From Terebella lapidaria (lineage: Eukaryota; Annelida; Polychaeta; Terebellida; Terebellidae), in NCBI GenBank assembly GCA_949152475.1, contig OX424570.1, positions 23,990,694 to 24,054,693 of the forward strand: a stretch of DNA of 64,000 nt, written 5' to 3'. This document shows positions 46,233 to 58,322 of the stretch, one piece after another (positions within the stretch are counted from its first letter, which is position 1; the number at the start of each line of letters is the position of its first letter). The notes under the pieces were generated by a model. The model worked only from the letters and a program-made list of their open reading frames with translations, had not been told where the DNA came from and made no database searches. The position numbers and the translations under genes were made by a program.

Positions 46233-46714
46233 GTCACCCACTTCTTCCTGACGTTTCACATAAAAAACGATTCGGGAAGGTTTTCCTTAAGTTTTCTTGT
46301 TATCACTTTTTTTTCAAAATGGCGGCTGTTTTTGGCAAAACCTTCGGACTTCCGGACTCTGGCGGTTATTATCTCAACATTCTGTCTATTTGTTTTTAAT
46401 AAAAAAAAATTGGGTCCGAAATGAAGTCACGTACGTATACAGTAAGACTCCTGCCAGCGGTCACTCCAGAAATGTGGTCAACCCATACATTGTTTCGAAT
46501 GCATTGATCCCGAACTTCAGCATATGCAAAGTTCTTCTGTTATGTCTCCACTAATCGTATCCACAATGCAGTCAACGTATCTGGCCCCAACTGCCCGTGA
46601 AATAACAAAATAATGAGATACACACAACGGCAAGCTTATGAAATCACCAGATGTATTTGTTTTGAGTTGTTTCCACTTTGATGAAGATTTATGACTTTCA
46701 TCCACTTTTCCCTT

Positions 46715-46990
46715 CATGATGATGATCAGAGAGTGTATTCTAAAGCGCTTTAATAATCAATAGATTTAAACATAGATATATTAGACAATATACAACTGAT
46801 TACATATCCAACTGGAGTTTAACCTTAACAGGCACGAAAAAGGTGAGATTTAAGGAGTGTTTCGAACTTGTCAAGATCTGGTTCGGTTTTAATGTTGTTT
46901 GGCAGCGAATTCCAGAGAAATGGGCCAGCTCGTGCGAAACATCTGTCGCCATAAGTGACTGTTCGACAGTTATTGCCTAACACTATACAT
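46715..46990 (-). pseudogene. 5'-truncated CR1/L2-like non-LTR retrotransposon fragment
   Basis: On the minus strand, about 46974-46830 encodes the typical RT C-terminus: TYGDRCFARAGPFLWNSLPN, then KTEPDLDKFETLLKSHLF and a stop. WNSLP and a terminal leucine-rich helix are shared with the full element at 15926-18781. About 110 bp of 3' UTR and an ATC repeat tail (GATGATGATC on plus) follow. Only the last 50 or so codons remain. It sits inside copy E. Confidence 0.75.
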
Positions 46991-47027
46991 TTCTCTGGAA
47001 ACATTCCCCAGTACTTGGGCTAATTTT

Positions 47028-49442
47028 TATCTTGTTTTGTGTATGTGTTGAGTGATATGAACTTGTGTTTCCCAGTCTGGAAAGAATATCCAACAATGAA
47101 TATGGGAAAAAAAACACGACACGACTGCAGATAGATCGAGCTTAGTTTAGCATTTTATTCATATAAGTAGTCATATATGGCAGATCTGGATCTGGTGACC
47201 ATGAACTTGATCTAATATGACTTTGAGTGATAAATTTCAAGGTCACGTCCAAAACTGTGATGTTTGAATTGACAAATTAACATATGAAACTATGAACGGT
47301 CAGTCTAGCCGGAAATATGTCTTTCCATCGAACCTTTTGAGTGTGATTTGATGATCGTGCCTTGCCTAAGGTTATAAGGCGACAGCAAAATTTGTGAATT
47401 GGTCTTTGGAGACAAAACACATGGACGTAGAGGTTATGTTTGGATATAGTTGAGCATACAGGACGTCATATGTGGCGGGTGTCCTTGAATTTGATCCCAT
47501 ATTATCTTGATGTGTTCTACGTTAAGCTGTTGAAGGTGAAGTTTAGATTGATATTTTAAATATAAAAAGAAATTGTATGTGGTGGATCTTCTGGTGACCT
47601 TGAGTGCTCCAGGTGACCTTGAGTATCCAAATCCAAAGTGATGGTTACATCGAGGTTTGTGAATTGATCACACGGAGACGAAACGCATGATCATCGAGTT
47701 CGATTATGAGCATATACATGTACAATGTAGGAAGTGATATGTGGTGTCTTTTGGTGACATAGGACTTGACATAAGGTGATGTTAAATTCTGAAGTTCAAG
47801 CTTACGGCTATATACCTCAAGTTGTTCAAATTTGCAATTAAGGACAAAACACCTGAGTTTGGGTTTATATTTTGAGCACATGGAAAATCAATTGTGCAAT
47901 GTGCATCTCTAGGTGAGCTTCAAACAGACATCGGATGCCCGATGACTAATATTCCCCTACTTGGGCACATGTTATATGTTTTTAGGTACAACACAAGGTC
48001 CGAATACCAATTTGCATGGTGTTACGTAGATCGTTCGTCCCTATTTTTGTTTTTTACACTTTTTTTCGTTTTCGAATCTTATACTAAGTACTTCTATTTC
48101 ACATTTGTTAATGTCATCATCAGAATCTGGTTGTATTGGTGGTAATAGTTTGATACATACATTAATACCAATGAGCCGGTGTCACTGCTGGTGGACGTTG
48201 AATCGGTCCCCGAGGATACCATCAATTCAGTGGCCGTTTTTGACTTGTGATTAGGTACCTATGTACTTGTCATACATCTATTCCATGGGGGTTTGTTTCA
48301 AATTTCTCACATTATTTTCCATAGATTGTTGGGCAGTTGTATACTAATTCCATCTGGTGCACAGTAGAAACAACTACTTTTCACACACTGTCTGCCCCTG
48401 ATGACGCCAGTGTGTCCTTGGATAAATTATTTGGTCGGGCTTTGTTTCTATTTCAACATGTTCTCTATCATATTTGTTATTAGCATCATCAAAATCTGGT
48501 TGCATTCGTGGTGATAGATTGATACTTCCATTGGACTTGGAAAATTCATTAACCTTTTTTGGGATTATTATGGAGCTGTCGCTATTATTACTCATAGTTG
48601 AAGGTTAAAATTATATGTCAGTAACCTATCACATTTTGATCAAGTGTTAATAAATTGGTTACCATGGTGTCACAAGTTGACTCACAACTACAGAAATGTC
48701 AAAAATATTCATTTTCCCCCATGCATTTCATCATGCCAAAGTTCAGTGTTCCAGAACAGATATGGCTCGTTGAGCATGATTTCAAGAGATGAGGGAAGAA
48801 TTTTGAACCAAGACTTGTCACCATATATATCATTCCAAAGAAAGCCTCAAAAACAAAAACAAAACAAAACGTGTTAAAATTGGTCTGGCTATTTTGGGAT
48901 ACTGGGTGCTTGATCAATCAGAACAAAAACTGTAAGGATCAGTCAAGACACTGGTCATCTTTGTCGACCATTCATCACAAATCATATCTTTTGACATCCT
49001 CAACGAACAAAGGCGTTAAAATTTGTTGTTGTTTGTAATACTAATTCGTTTTACATGCATCTGGGATGCAATTCGAACACAAAATGTAGTGCTCCTTCAT
49101 GTAAGTCGCGTTGCGGCAAATTTTGGGGACCCCTCTTTAGCATCCCCCCTCCCCCTGTATCTAACCTACCTTGAGATTACCCTACATATATTTGATCTGA
49201 TTAACAAGCAAGTCCAATCATACATCATGCCGTGTATAGAGTCTGAATAAGTCTGGAGTGCTCACTATCTTTCTACGACATTTATGATTCTGAAACGTGA
49301 CTTGATACTGCAGTATATCTTTTTTTGGTACATTTACAGACGTATCTCGATCTACAGGGTATATTATGGTGTGAGGAGTATTTACATCATTATGTATTTG
49401 AGTCACTCCATGTCGGTATGTATTCGTTCGCCGTCTATCGAA
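47028..49442. other. No gene seen
   Basis: AT-rich. The first part has diverged GTGACCTTGA words (47200-47790), perhaps remnants of tandem-core elements. Open frames here are short and lack splice-consistent neighbours or recognisable motifs. Confidence 0.5.
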
Positions 49443-49689
49443 TAGTATAGTCCATGAGCCGAGGGGGTCCACCGTGCACCCCCCCCCCTCCCAGGACTCT
49501 CCACGAGGGGTGTCATTTTGTTCAGGGGGCCCTTGAGCTTCAGAATCCACTTGTTAACACTCTACACTATCCAATATGGCGGCTTTCCAAAATGGCCGCC
49601 ATCAAAACCGGGCATTTCTTGAAACACAAATTTGTATTTTTCTTCGTTCCTAATTGTGCTAGAGACACGATTTCGGTACCTAAACATAT

Positions 49690-51010
49690 GTTTTAGAGGT
49701 CAGAATCGCATATTTTGTCATATTTTTTCTAAAACTTTAATATTTTGAGGAACTGTGTGGCCATTATTGACAATTATGTGCCCTAATACATGCTATTGAT
49801 ACTTGATAACATCAGTGGCAAAAATAACAATGTCCCCAATGCCATAATTGTTGAAAAATGCGTTGAATTTGGCAATAAACACAATCGCGGCGAAACCGAA
49901 TTCAATACAAATAAACTTAAAGTTGTATATATAAATTATATATTTGCCCCTAATTGTGCTAGAGACACAAGTTTAGTACCTAAACATATGTTTTAGATGG
50001 CAGGGAATGCAATAAAAATGTTTTCAACTACTTCAGCATACCCCTTCTGCATGAAATCCAAGATGGCGACCATCAGAATTGCATATTTTGTCATATTTTT
50101 TCCTAAAACTTTAATATTTTAAGGAACTCTGTGGAAATTATCAACAATTTTGTGTCTTAATACATGCTATTGCCACTTGATAACATCAGTGGCAATGATA
50201 ACAATGTCCCCAATGCCTTAAATGCTAAAAAAATACCTTGAATTGGCATTAAACACAATTGCGACAAAACTGAATTTAATCAACAATAAACAAAATTGCA
50301 TAAATATTTGCTACAAATTGTGCTAGATACACAAACTTGGTACCTAAACTTATGTTTTAGAGGTCAAGGAATGCAATGAAATTGTTTTCAACTACTTTAG
50401 CCTAGCGCTTCGGCTTGAAATCCAAGATGGCGTCCATCATAATTGCATATTTTTTCATATTTTGTTCATGAAACTTTAATATTTTAAACAAATGCGTGGT
50501 CACTATCACCAATTATGTGCTCCAATACATGCTGCTGGTACTTAAAAACAACAGTATTAGAACTAACAATGTCCCCTATGCCTCAATTGCTCAAGAATAT
50601 GTTGACTTTAGCAATAAACACAATCGCGACAAGGCCGAAATTGATCAATGATAAGCACAAAATTGCATACATGTACATATCTTTTACCCTAATTGTGCGA
50701 ACTTTTGTACCTAAACATATGTGTTAGAGTTTAGGAAATGCAATAATATTGTTTTCAACTACTTCAGCATAGTCCAATAGCATGAAATCCAAGATTGCAG
50801 CCACCAGAATGGCATATTTTATCATATTTTTTTTCTAAAACTCCAATATTTCAAAACGAATGTGTAGCCATTATCACCAATTTTGTGCTTTAATTACATG
50901 CTGATGGTGCTTAATAACACCAGTGGTTAAAATAACAATGTCCCCAATGCCTCACTTGCTAAAAGATATATTGAATTTGACAATAAACACAATTGCAGCA
51001 ATATTGAATT
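49690..51010. repeat. Tandem 300-365-bp units in the left arm
   Basis: About four units share CCTAAACATATGTTTTAG (near 49680, 49980, 50345 and 50710), CATATTTTGTCATATTTTTT, AACAATGTCCCCAATGCC and GGCAATAAACACAATCGC. Most include AAATCCAAGATGGC. TAAACATATGTTTTA is itself near-palindromic. The mirror array lies at about 52430-53830. Confidence 0.85.
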
Positions 51011-52429
51011 AGATCACAATCAACAGTTAAAGTCATGTAATGTGCATAAACGAGACGTTAGATGTCATTAAGTTACCGGTAGTTCATTTATCTGAAATAT
51101 AAACATGTACATGTCATTCCCAACATGCAAAGCATTCATCATGGGGGAAATCCAAGATGGTTTTGCATATTTTTCTTGGTTTTGCAGCTATTTTGCATAG
51201 CTAAACGAAGATAATGTACTCTCTTCGCTGATATTTGGTCTAGAATTTGGTTTATCCTTACATTTCCATGTATGTAGATTTCAAATATATGTATGTACTT
51301 AATTTGGCATGAAATGAACTACTCCTCTTGCAAAAGAACATATAAGGTCGAAATGATTCTATCGAATGCCAAATCCAGGTAAATTACATTGTAATATTCC
51401 AGTGAATATTTGTTTTAGAATGATGCCTAATATGTCCATAGATAAATTTTCACACATGCAGGATATAACGACACACATGTATTGGCAAAAAAGAAAATCT
51501 TTATCACTGTTTCAGAACTCAGGTTTACAACATCAAGTCATCCACAATCATTCAGTTCACACCATTGAGTCATCAGTAGTCTATCAGTCAATAAATGTCA
51601 TGAATCATCACTCCGGTAAGAACATAATTTTTCAAACATCTACTCACATATCAAAACTACCGTAAGTAATCTTTTACCACATACCACTGAATATGTTGTT
51701 ATCTGAACAGTTGCTGAAAACTGGTAACATCGTTGAGTAAAATCAAGATCATACAAAAAAGAGATTTTGTTTGACTTAATGTTGTTAAATTGAGTGTTAT
51801 GTGGTCACAGAATACTTATGGTAATGTTGGTATTTGAGTGAATGTTGGTATCGTAAAATTCTTACCTGAGTGATAACTGATGACATATTCATTGACTGAT
51901 TGACTACTGATGACTCAATAGTGTGAACTGAGTGAATGTGGGTGACTTGATGTTGTAAACCTGACTTCTGACACAATGATAAAGACAATTGCCAATACAT
52001 GTGTGTCGTTATATCCTGTATGTGTGAAAACTTAGCAATGGACATATTAGTCGTTATCTTATAACAAACTTCACTGGCATATTACAATATATGTACCTGG
52101 ATTTGGCATTCTACATAACTATTTTGACCTTATATGTTCTTTTGCAAGAGGAGTAGTTCATTTCATACCAAATTAAGTACATATTTGAAATCTACATACA
52201 TATACGAATAAACCAAATTCTGGACCAAATATCGGTGAAGAGAGTACATTATCTTCGTTCAGCTATGCACAATGGTGGCCATCTTGGATTTCCCCCATGA
52301 TGAATGCTTTGTTTGTTGTAAATGGCTTTTGTAATGTACATGTACATGTTTATATTTCAGATAAATGAACTACCGGTAACTTAATGACATTTAACGTCAC
52401 ATTTACGCACATTACATGACTTTAACTGT

Positions 52430-53830
52430 TGATTGTGATCTGAATCAATATTGCTGCAATTGTGTTTATTGTCAAATTCAATATATCTTTTATCAGTTGA
52501 GGCATTGGGGACATTGTTATTTTAACCACTGGTGTTATCAAGCACCATCAGCATGTAATTAAGGCACACAATTGGTGATAATGGCTACGCATTTGTTTTG
52601 AAATATTAGAGTTTTAGAAAGAAAATATGATAAAATATGCCATTCTGGTGGCTGCCATCTTGGATTTCATGCTAATGGACTATGCTTAAGTAGTTGAAAA
52701 CAATATTATTGCATTTCCTAAATTTTAATACATATGTTTAGGTACAAAGTTGGCACAATTAGGGTAAAAGATATGTACATGTATGCAATTTTGTGCTTAT
52801 CATTGATCAATTTCGGCCTTGTCGCGATTGTGTTTATTGCTAAAGTCAACATATTCTTGAGCAATTGAGGCATAGGGGACATTGTTAGTTCTACTACTGA
52901 TGTTTTTAAGTACCAGCAGCATGTATTGGAGCACATAATTGGTGACCACACATTTGTTTAAAATATTAAAGTTTCATGAACAAAATATGAAAAAATATGC
53001 AATTATGATGGACGCCATCTTGGATTTCAAGCCGAAGCGCTAGGCTAAAGTAGTTGAAAACAATTTCATTGCATTCCTTGACCTCTAAAACATAAGTTTA
53101 GGTACCAAGTTTGTGTATCTAGCACAATTTGTAGCAAATATTTATGCAATTTTGTTTATTGTTGATTAAATTCAGTTTTGTCGCAATTGTGTTTATTGCC
53201 AATTCAAGGTATTTTTTTTAGCATTTAAGGCATTGGGGACATTGTTATCATTGCAACTGATGTTATCAAGTACCAATAGCATGTTTTAAGACACAAAATT
53301 GTTGATAATTTCCACGGAGTTCCTTAAAATATTAAAGTTTTAGAAAAGAAATATGACAAAATATGTGATTCTGATGGTCGCCATCTTGGATTTCATGCAG
53401 AACGGGTATTCTGAAGTAGTTGAAAATATTTTTATTGCATTCCTTGCTATTCAAAACATATGTTTAGGTACTAACTTTGTGTCTCTAGCACAATTAGGGG
53501 CAAATATATATACAACTTTAAGTTTATTGTTGATCGAATTCAGTTTCGCCGCGATTGTGTTTATTGCCAAATTCAACGCATTTTTCAGCAATTAGGGCAT
53601 TGCTATTTTTGCCATTGATGTTATCAAGTACCAATAGCATGTATTAGGGCACATAATTGTAAATAATGGCCACACTGTTCCTCAGAATATTAAAGTTTTA
53701 GAAAAAATATGACAAAATATGCGATTCTGATGGCCGCCATCTTGGATTTCATGCTGAAGGGATAGGCTGAAGTAGTTGAAAATATTTTTATTGCATTCCT
53801 TGACCTCTAAAACATATGTTTAGGTACCGA
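52430..53830. repeat. Tandem units in the right arm (mirror of left arm)
   Basis: Inverse of 49690-51010 in the same unit order, with scattered substitutions and small indels. The two arms have therefore begun to diverge from each other. Confidence 0.85.
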
Positions 53831-54366
53831 AATCGTGTCTCTAGCACAATTATGGGCGAAGAAAAATACAAATTTGTGTTTCAAGAAATGTCTCGGTTTT
53901 GATGGCGACCATTTTGAAAAGCCGCCATATTGGATAGTACATCCCAGGATATCGAGTGTTAACAAGTGGATTCTGAAGCTCAAGGGCCCCCTGAACAAAA
54001 TGACACCCCTCGCGGAGAGTCCTGGGGGGGGGGGGGTGCACAGTGGACCCCCTGGGCTCATGAACTAGTATAGTTATATGTTTGTGTATGTCAATAAAGG
54101 AGTTCGTTTCCAGTGTGAATTTTAGCATCGACAAACTGCAACGTTACAACTACCTTTCTTGCAATCGTGTGAAGACTGAACAGTGTGAGTAACAGATTAA
54201 TTCAACATTGAAGTCAAAATCAAATAATTAGTTAGTGATCATGGAACTGCTAGGTCACGTGATGTGATTCTGGTGAAAAACAAATATACACCCACTGATT
54301 GCATGAGCTTTCCATGTTGAGTTGTTTGTTGCAAAGTTGCTCAAAGCAAACAAACGGTATATGAAT

Positions 54367-54689
54367 GGGTGTGTTTTTTTCTGTACGGATCACAAACCTG
54401 ATCCCGGATCACAAAACCTGATCCCACATGAAGCGTACGGATTTGGGATCAGAAACTCCATAAAGATCGAAGAGATCTAATAAACCTTCTCTCAGCATTT
54501 GCTGTTGCACTGTTCCCTCCATTTTGAAAATGATTTGTATTGCATTTGGTATGTTGTTACCAAGCAAAGCATAACATATATGTACAGAATGATCACATTT
54601 TGGGGTTAGAAGTGTTTTTCGCGTACGGATCAGAAAGCTGATTCTGATACGGGATCAAGTTTGTGATCCGTACACAGAAAACGCACCCC
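54367..54689. mobile_element. MITE with GGGTGTGTTTTTTTCTG termini
   Basis: The left end GGGTGTGTTTTTTTCTG plus TACGGATCACAAACCTGATC is matched inverted at the right end (GATCAAGTTTGTGATCCGTA, CACAGAAAACGCACCCC). Internal GATCC(G/C) words repeat as short dyads (CTGATCCCGGATCAC). About 320 bp, no coding capacity. No target duplication is evident. Confidence 0.75.
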
Positions 54690-55027
54690 TTGTGTGTCAC
54701 CAGAATCACACCGTATCATCATGTGACTAGCAGCCCCATTCATGACGTCATAATGATTGTTACATCGAACTCGTTTAACTCGAGAAACAAGATGAAGAAA
54801 GACTCATGTTTTTAAAGCACCAATAATATCACATAAAATATATCACCATAAAACAAATTTTTTTAAATAAATAACGAATACAACACAGTAACAAGCAAAA
54901 TATTTCTGAGATATATAATGTATACTGATAAGAAAAATTATTGTAGAAAACAAACAATGTGCAAATATGTAAAGTCTAGCCCTTTCAAATTGGGTCGTGT
55001 GCGCTGGGCTAGCTTCACAAATTAGTC

Positions 55028-55740
55028 CACTTTCAAACGCATTCCAAGTTCTTGGCTCATTAAATCTGGTGGATGGCAACTCATGAAGTCCTCGATGCAA
55101 TCATCAGTTTTATTACTAAAGTAATCCAAAATCAATCGAAGAAAATCATTCCAAATCATCAGAGTACACAAGACTACTCTACAGTTCATGTACATGATCA
55201 GGTATTGTCACACGTACCGACACAACACGTGCCGGCACGGCGGGCACAAGCCCTACGTGTCCGTTAACAACTTCCAATATTTCGTTTCCCTATGTATAAT
55301 CCAAATTCTCCTGCTTCTCTGGACAAAATGCGTGGAGTTTATATATCCCACAAGACAAAGGACAATAAAAACATCATTCGGAAACTGCGTAGTAAGCAGA
55401 ATCCTTCTGATAGTCAATACAGTAGTCTACAATGTCTGGTCAGCTACAGACCTGGAGAACTTTGTCTAACCCGGTGATGTTTACATTGCAATAAAATGAA
55501 TCAGCAATACCAAAACAAGATGACGAAATATACCTGCGTAAAACCTGGGACACGTGGATAAAAGACAATTTCGTTGCCATAGCTATTGGGGTCAAAGCCC
55601 GGTGATAGAACTATCTTGAACTTCTTCCAAACATGAACCAATTGGTCAAAACACAACATCTTTGTTCTAACAACAACATCTAAATTATGCAATAACACAT
55701 GCACCCCGATAACGCCTGTGACAACAATACCTGATGGTCA
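55028..55740 (-). other. Possible exons of an unassigned minus-strand gene
   Basis: Two minus-strand stretches look exon-like. About 55700-55540 encodes LCFDQLVHVWKKFKIVLSPG and ends NEIVFYPRVPGFTQ before a GTATAT donor. About 55200-55047 encodes WNDFLRLILDYFSNKTDDC and SCHPPDLMSQELGMRLKVD before a stop. The RVPGF motif recalls the N-terminal region of LCAT / group XV phospholipase A2, but this is weak. I could not confirm that the two pieces belong to one gene, and no start was found. Treat as unconfirmed. Confidence 0.3.
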
Positions 55741-55952
55741 AAACTTATCAATGTACAAAAATAATTATGAAACACTAACCACGGAACACAATCAACATAT
55801 TCACTTTAAATTTAAAACTTCTTGTGGTAATAATATTCATATTAATTACTCCGATTATCAATAATTTTTTTACCAGTCAAAATGTGAGGACTTTACAAAT
55901 ATACATGAAATGAATAAATACAATGGCATTGAACGAGATTATGGACCAAAAA

Positions 55953-55990
55953 TCGCCCCCCCCCCCCTCCGCCCCTCCCCCCCCCCCCCC
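55953..55990. repeat. Poly-C / CCCCTCC tract
   Basis: C runs interrupted by TCCGCCCCTCC, about 38 bp, in AT-rich DNA. Confidence 0.85.
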
Positions 55991-56036
55991 AAAATAAAAC
56001 AGTTTCAGTAAAAATTATAATAAAATGAAAAATATA

Positions 56037-56669
56037 TGTGGCGATTTTGCCCATAGATCGCGGCAGGAGTCTTTGCAAAACACTAACCAGTTTTACGGTC
56101 TATTTTTGGACGCTTCAGCTCGAAGCACGCGTTGTCCCGGCAACGCTTTGTAATCCTCTTTCGCCCAGTAAACTATAACAATGGTTTGACCTAGTTTCCC
56201 TTCGTGTCTCGTGTATTGGGGTTTTTATACTCTGGTACCGTTTTGATCTGTGAGTTGTCTCAGAGCAAGGCGAGAGGGACGACGGGGAGCTCAGCCATGA
56301 GCTCTACGTCCTCGCACCGTGGCTAAGGCCCTCGCGGGCCCTGGGGACGACTTCAATGGGGAGCTCGGGCTGGATCGCCGGTCTTCTCCACCCGGGATAG
56401 TGCGACACAGGCTCTGGCAGACTGTCGGGCTGTCCGGGGTTCTATCCCCGAGGCGGACCGCGGCGAGCCAAGCCTCACAAGCTAACACCACGGTGATGAT
56501 CCTGTATCTGAGTGGTGTCCGTACGTTGGGCTCGTTGGGAGGGCTGCTACCTGGGTAAAGTTCTGATGATAGAGTAATGACTGCGCCTGCAGTTGCGCGT
56601 CCGCGATGACCTGTGGTGAGAGGACTATCCTCGAGGATCCCAGATAGCGGACGACGTTAAAACTTTACA
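56037..56669 (+). mobile_element. Solo LTR, copy 2 (633 bp)
   Basis: It starts TGTGGCGATTTTGCCC and ends ACTTTACA, flanked by TATA on both sides (56033-56036, 56670-56673). It matches copy 1 at 44047-44630 in order: CGGCAGGAG, AACAATGGT, CCTCGTGTCTCG-like, TTGTCTCA, GCGACACAGGCTCTGGCAGA, CACCACGGTGATGATCC, AGCGGACGACGT. A TTTTTATACT box lies near 56223. No gag/pol region is attached. Confidence 0.75.
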
Positions 56670-57489
56670 TATATTTGTTTATGAAAGTTTATATCTTCGC
56701 AGAGCTCTACCAATACTGCTACATGATCCCATACCGGATTTGTCTTTTGGGGTTTATACTAGATTAGTGATTCCACCCGGACAAAAAGTCCATAAATCCA
56801 TTATGCCAAGAACACAACTGTTGTTTCACTGAAATTGCCGTTTTGAGCTCCAAGGTCATTGAACGGGGGTAAATCACAGATCACTAAGAACCAAATCACT
56901 CACAAGAAATGGAACCTCCGTAAGGGAACCAAAGCCATCTGCACTATAGACAGCTACCTGATCAAATTCGTACACAAAGATCTTAAAACCTCAAGAGTAG
57001 TCCAGTTCATGTTCATATGCCAAAATGCTCGCTCCATCAGCCAAAACCATTGTTTCTTCTAATACTAATTGTATTGCCCGAAACTCATACATGTAACAGT
57101 CGATAAAATAGTCGTATATCCGATCGCCCCATGGTCTTATCAACTTGAACTCAACTAATAATTTGACTCACCCCCATTCGATGCACGTGTTAGCTCAAAA
57201 TGTATATGTGACAAACAGAGCGCCTCTTTAAAAGCAGAATGTGCGAACATTTCATAGACGTGTCACTAGCGTGAACATGTAACCCTGGGAATATATTTCT
57301 CAGCGACAAAAGGCTATCATTCCACGGTAGTACGTATTTATAGCAATAAAAATCATCACTAAAACAATTAGAAAACACAGAAAATCTTGGGAGAGATCTA
57401 ACAATTCTTATTCACTATCCCACCGCACTCTACAGTGAAAACAAATGTCTAGTCAGGAGCTAATCTTAACCTCGTTCTTTCCATTCGTA

Positions 57490-58010
57490 TTTTCAGGAAT
57501 GTCCACCAATTTAAATTTGAAGTCGTATTTGCAGGAATGTCCACCAATTTAAGTTTGAAGTAGTTTGATCGTGGTTTACACGATCAAACTACTTCAAACT
57601 TTCTACTTCAAACTCCTAAATGTGACTTTGATGTAGTTTGATGGTGGGTATGTACACGATCAACTTGTCACGCCAAACTACTTCAAACTCTTTCAAATTC
57701 CAGTTTACGAGGTCAAATTTCTCACTTAATACTACTTCAAACTACATCAAAATTCTCATTTGAGGTTAATTTCGGATGCTCCTTTATTGAATGTTGCATT
57801 AAAAACGAACGACTTTGTTATATACTTAAATGTCACGAGTTTCGAAATGAGTCATGTTTTTGTTAAATGTTTATAGAGACAAACTTGAATAGTTTGACTG
57901 AGTTTGATCAAACTTCGTGGTGGAGCTTGAAGTATTTTGAAGTAGTTTAGCGTGGTTTGAAGTTTCGGTTAACACGGTCAAACTTTGAAGTTTGAAGTAG
58001 TTTGATTATG
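57490..58010. repeat. Inverted and direct repeats built on TTTGAAGTAGTTTGA
   Basis: A perfect 22-bp inverted pair (AGTTTGAAGTAGTTTGATCG ... CGATCAAACTACTTCAAACT, about 57553-57600) surrounds a 5-nt loop. At least seven further copies of the motif in both orientations extend to 58010. GCAGGAATGTCCACCAATTT or a close variant is directly repeated about 38 bp apart at the left edge. No coding role is seen. It may be an old palindromic element. Confidence 0.8.
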
Positions 58011-58322
58011 TAATCCAGGCGTCATACCAGATCAATGCTGATTAGTAATAAGGAATGGTTCTCTCGGTTACTACCTTTCCCCACATTTCCCTGTACCTGG
58101 TGGGTCTAATAAGGGTGCAACTGTACTCTTGGTCACCGGTTTCTGTGAAGTCACTTCTAACGGCTTTGAGCTTTTTTTGACTGGCAATGACTGTTTTTTC
58201 AAACAAACCGATCTCGGCCGCTTTGCACCCCGTGCAGCGCGGTGGTTCTGGATTCTTGCTCCGTTTCTGAAATACCCATGATTTTGACACCTTAGTGCAG
58301 TCCCAATTAAGCCACGTGCAAG

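Larger units (their letters stand above)
45743..47027 (+). mobile_element. Tandem-core transposon, copy E (carries two insertions)
   Basis: It starts AGGTTACCGAACCTCTGG, then GGTAACCTGTTGGTATGGCA. It is interrupted at about 45842 by a micro-palindrome element and resumes near 46240 (CACTTTTTTTTCAAAATGGC, GGCTGTTTTTGGC). It is interrupted again at about 46715-46990 by a truncated non-LTR element and closes ACTTGGGCTAATTTTT at about 47027. The layout was deduced by comparison with copies B and C. Confidence 0.65.
49451..54065. mobile_element. 4.6-kb palindromic (foldback) non-autonomous DNA element
   Basis: Two arms of about 2.2 kb (49451-51680 and the inverse 51800-54065) flank a loop of about 120 bp. 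The ends read CATGAGCCGAGGGGGTCCAC and, inverted, CATGAGCCCAGGGGGTCCAC, each followed by a C/G run. TAGTATAG lies immediately outside both ends (49443-49450 and 54066-54073), a 7- or 8-bp target duplication. Each arm carries about four tandem units of 300-365 bp. No frame resembling a transposase exists. The target size suggests hAT-type mobilisation, which is inference. Confidence 0.85.

Noticed and set aside
56395..56460. tRNA-like A and B box words (TGGCAGACTGTCGG, GGTTCTATCCC) in the second solo LTR
   Set aside because: The two words are about 20 bp apart, too close for a tRNA or a tRNA-derived SINE head, and copy 1 does not conserve the B box. TG...CA ends and 4-bp target duplications favour an LTR.
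56859..57062. 67-codon frame ending in QNARSISQN, similar to the start of a non-LTR endonuclease
   Set aside because: Only four or five residues match, and no endonuclease motifs follow.
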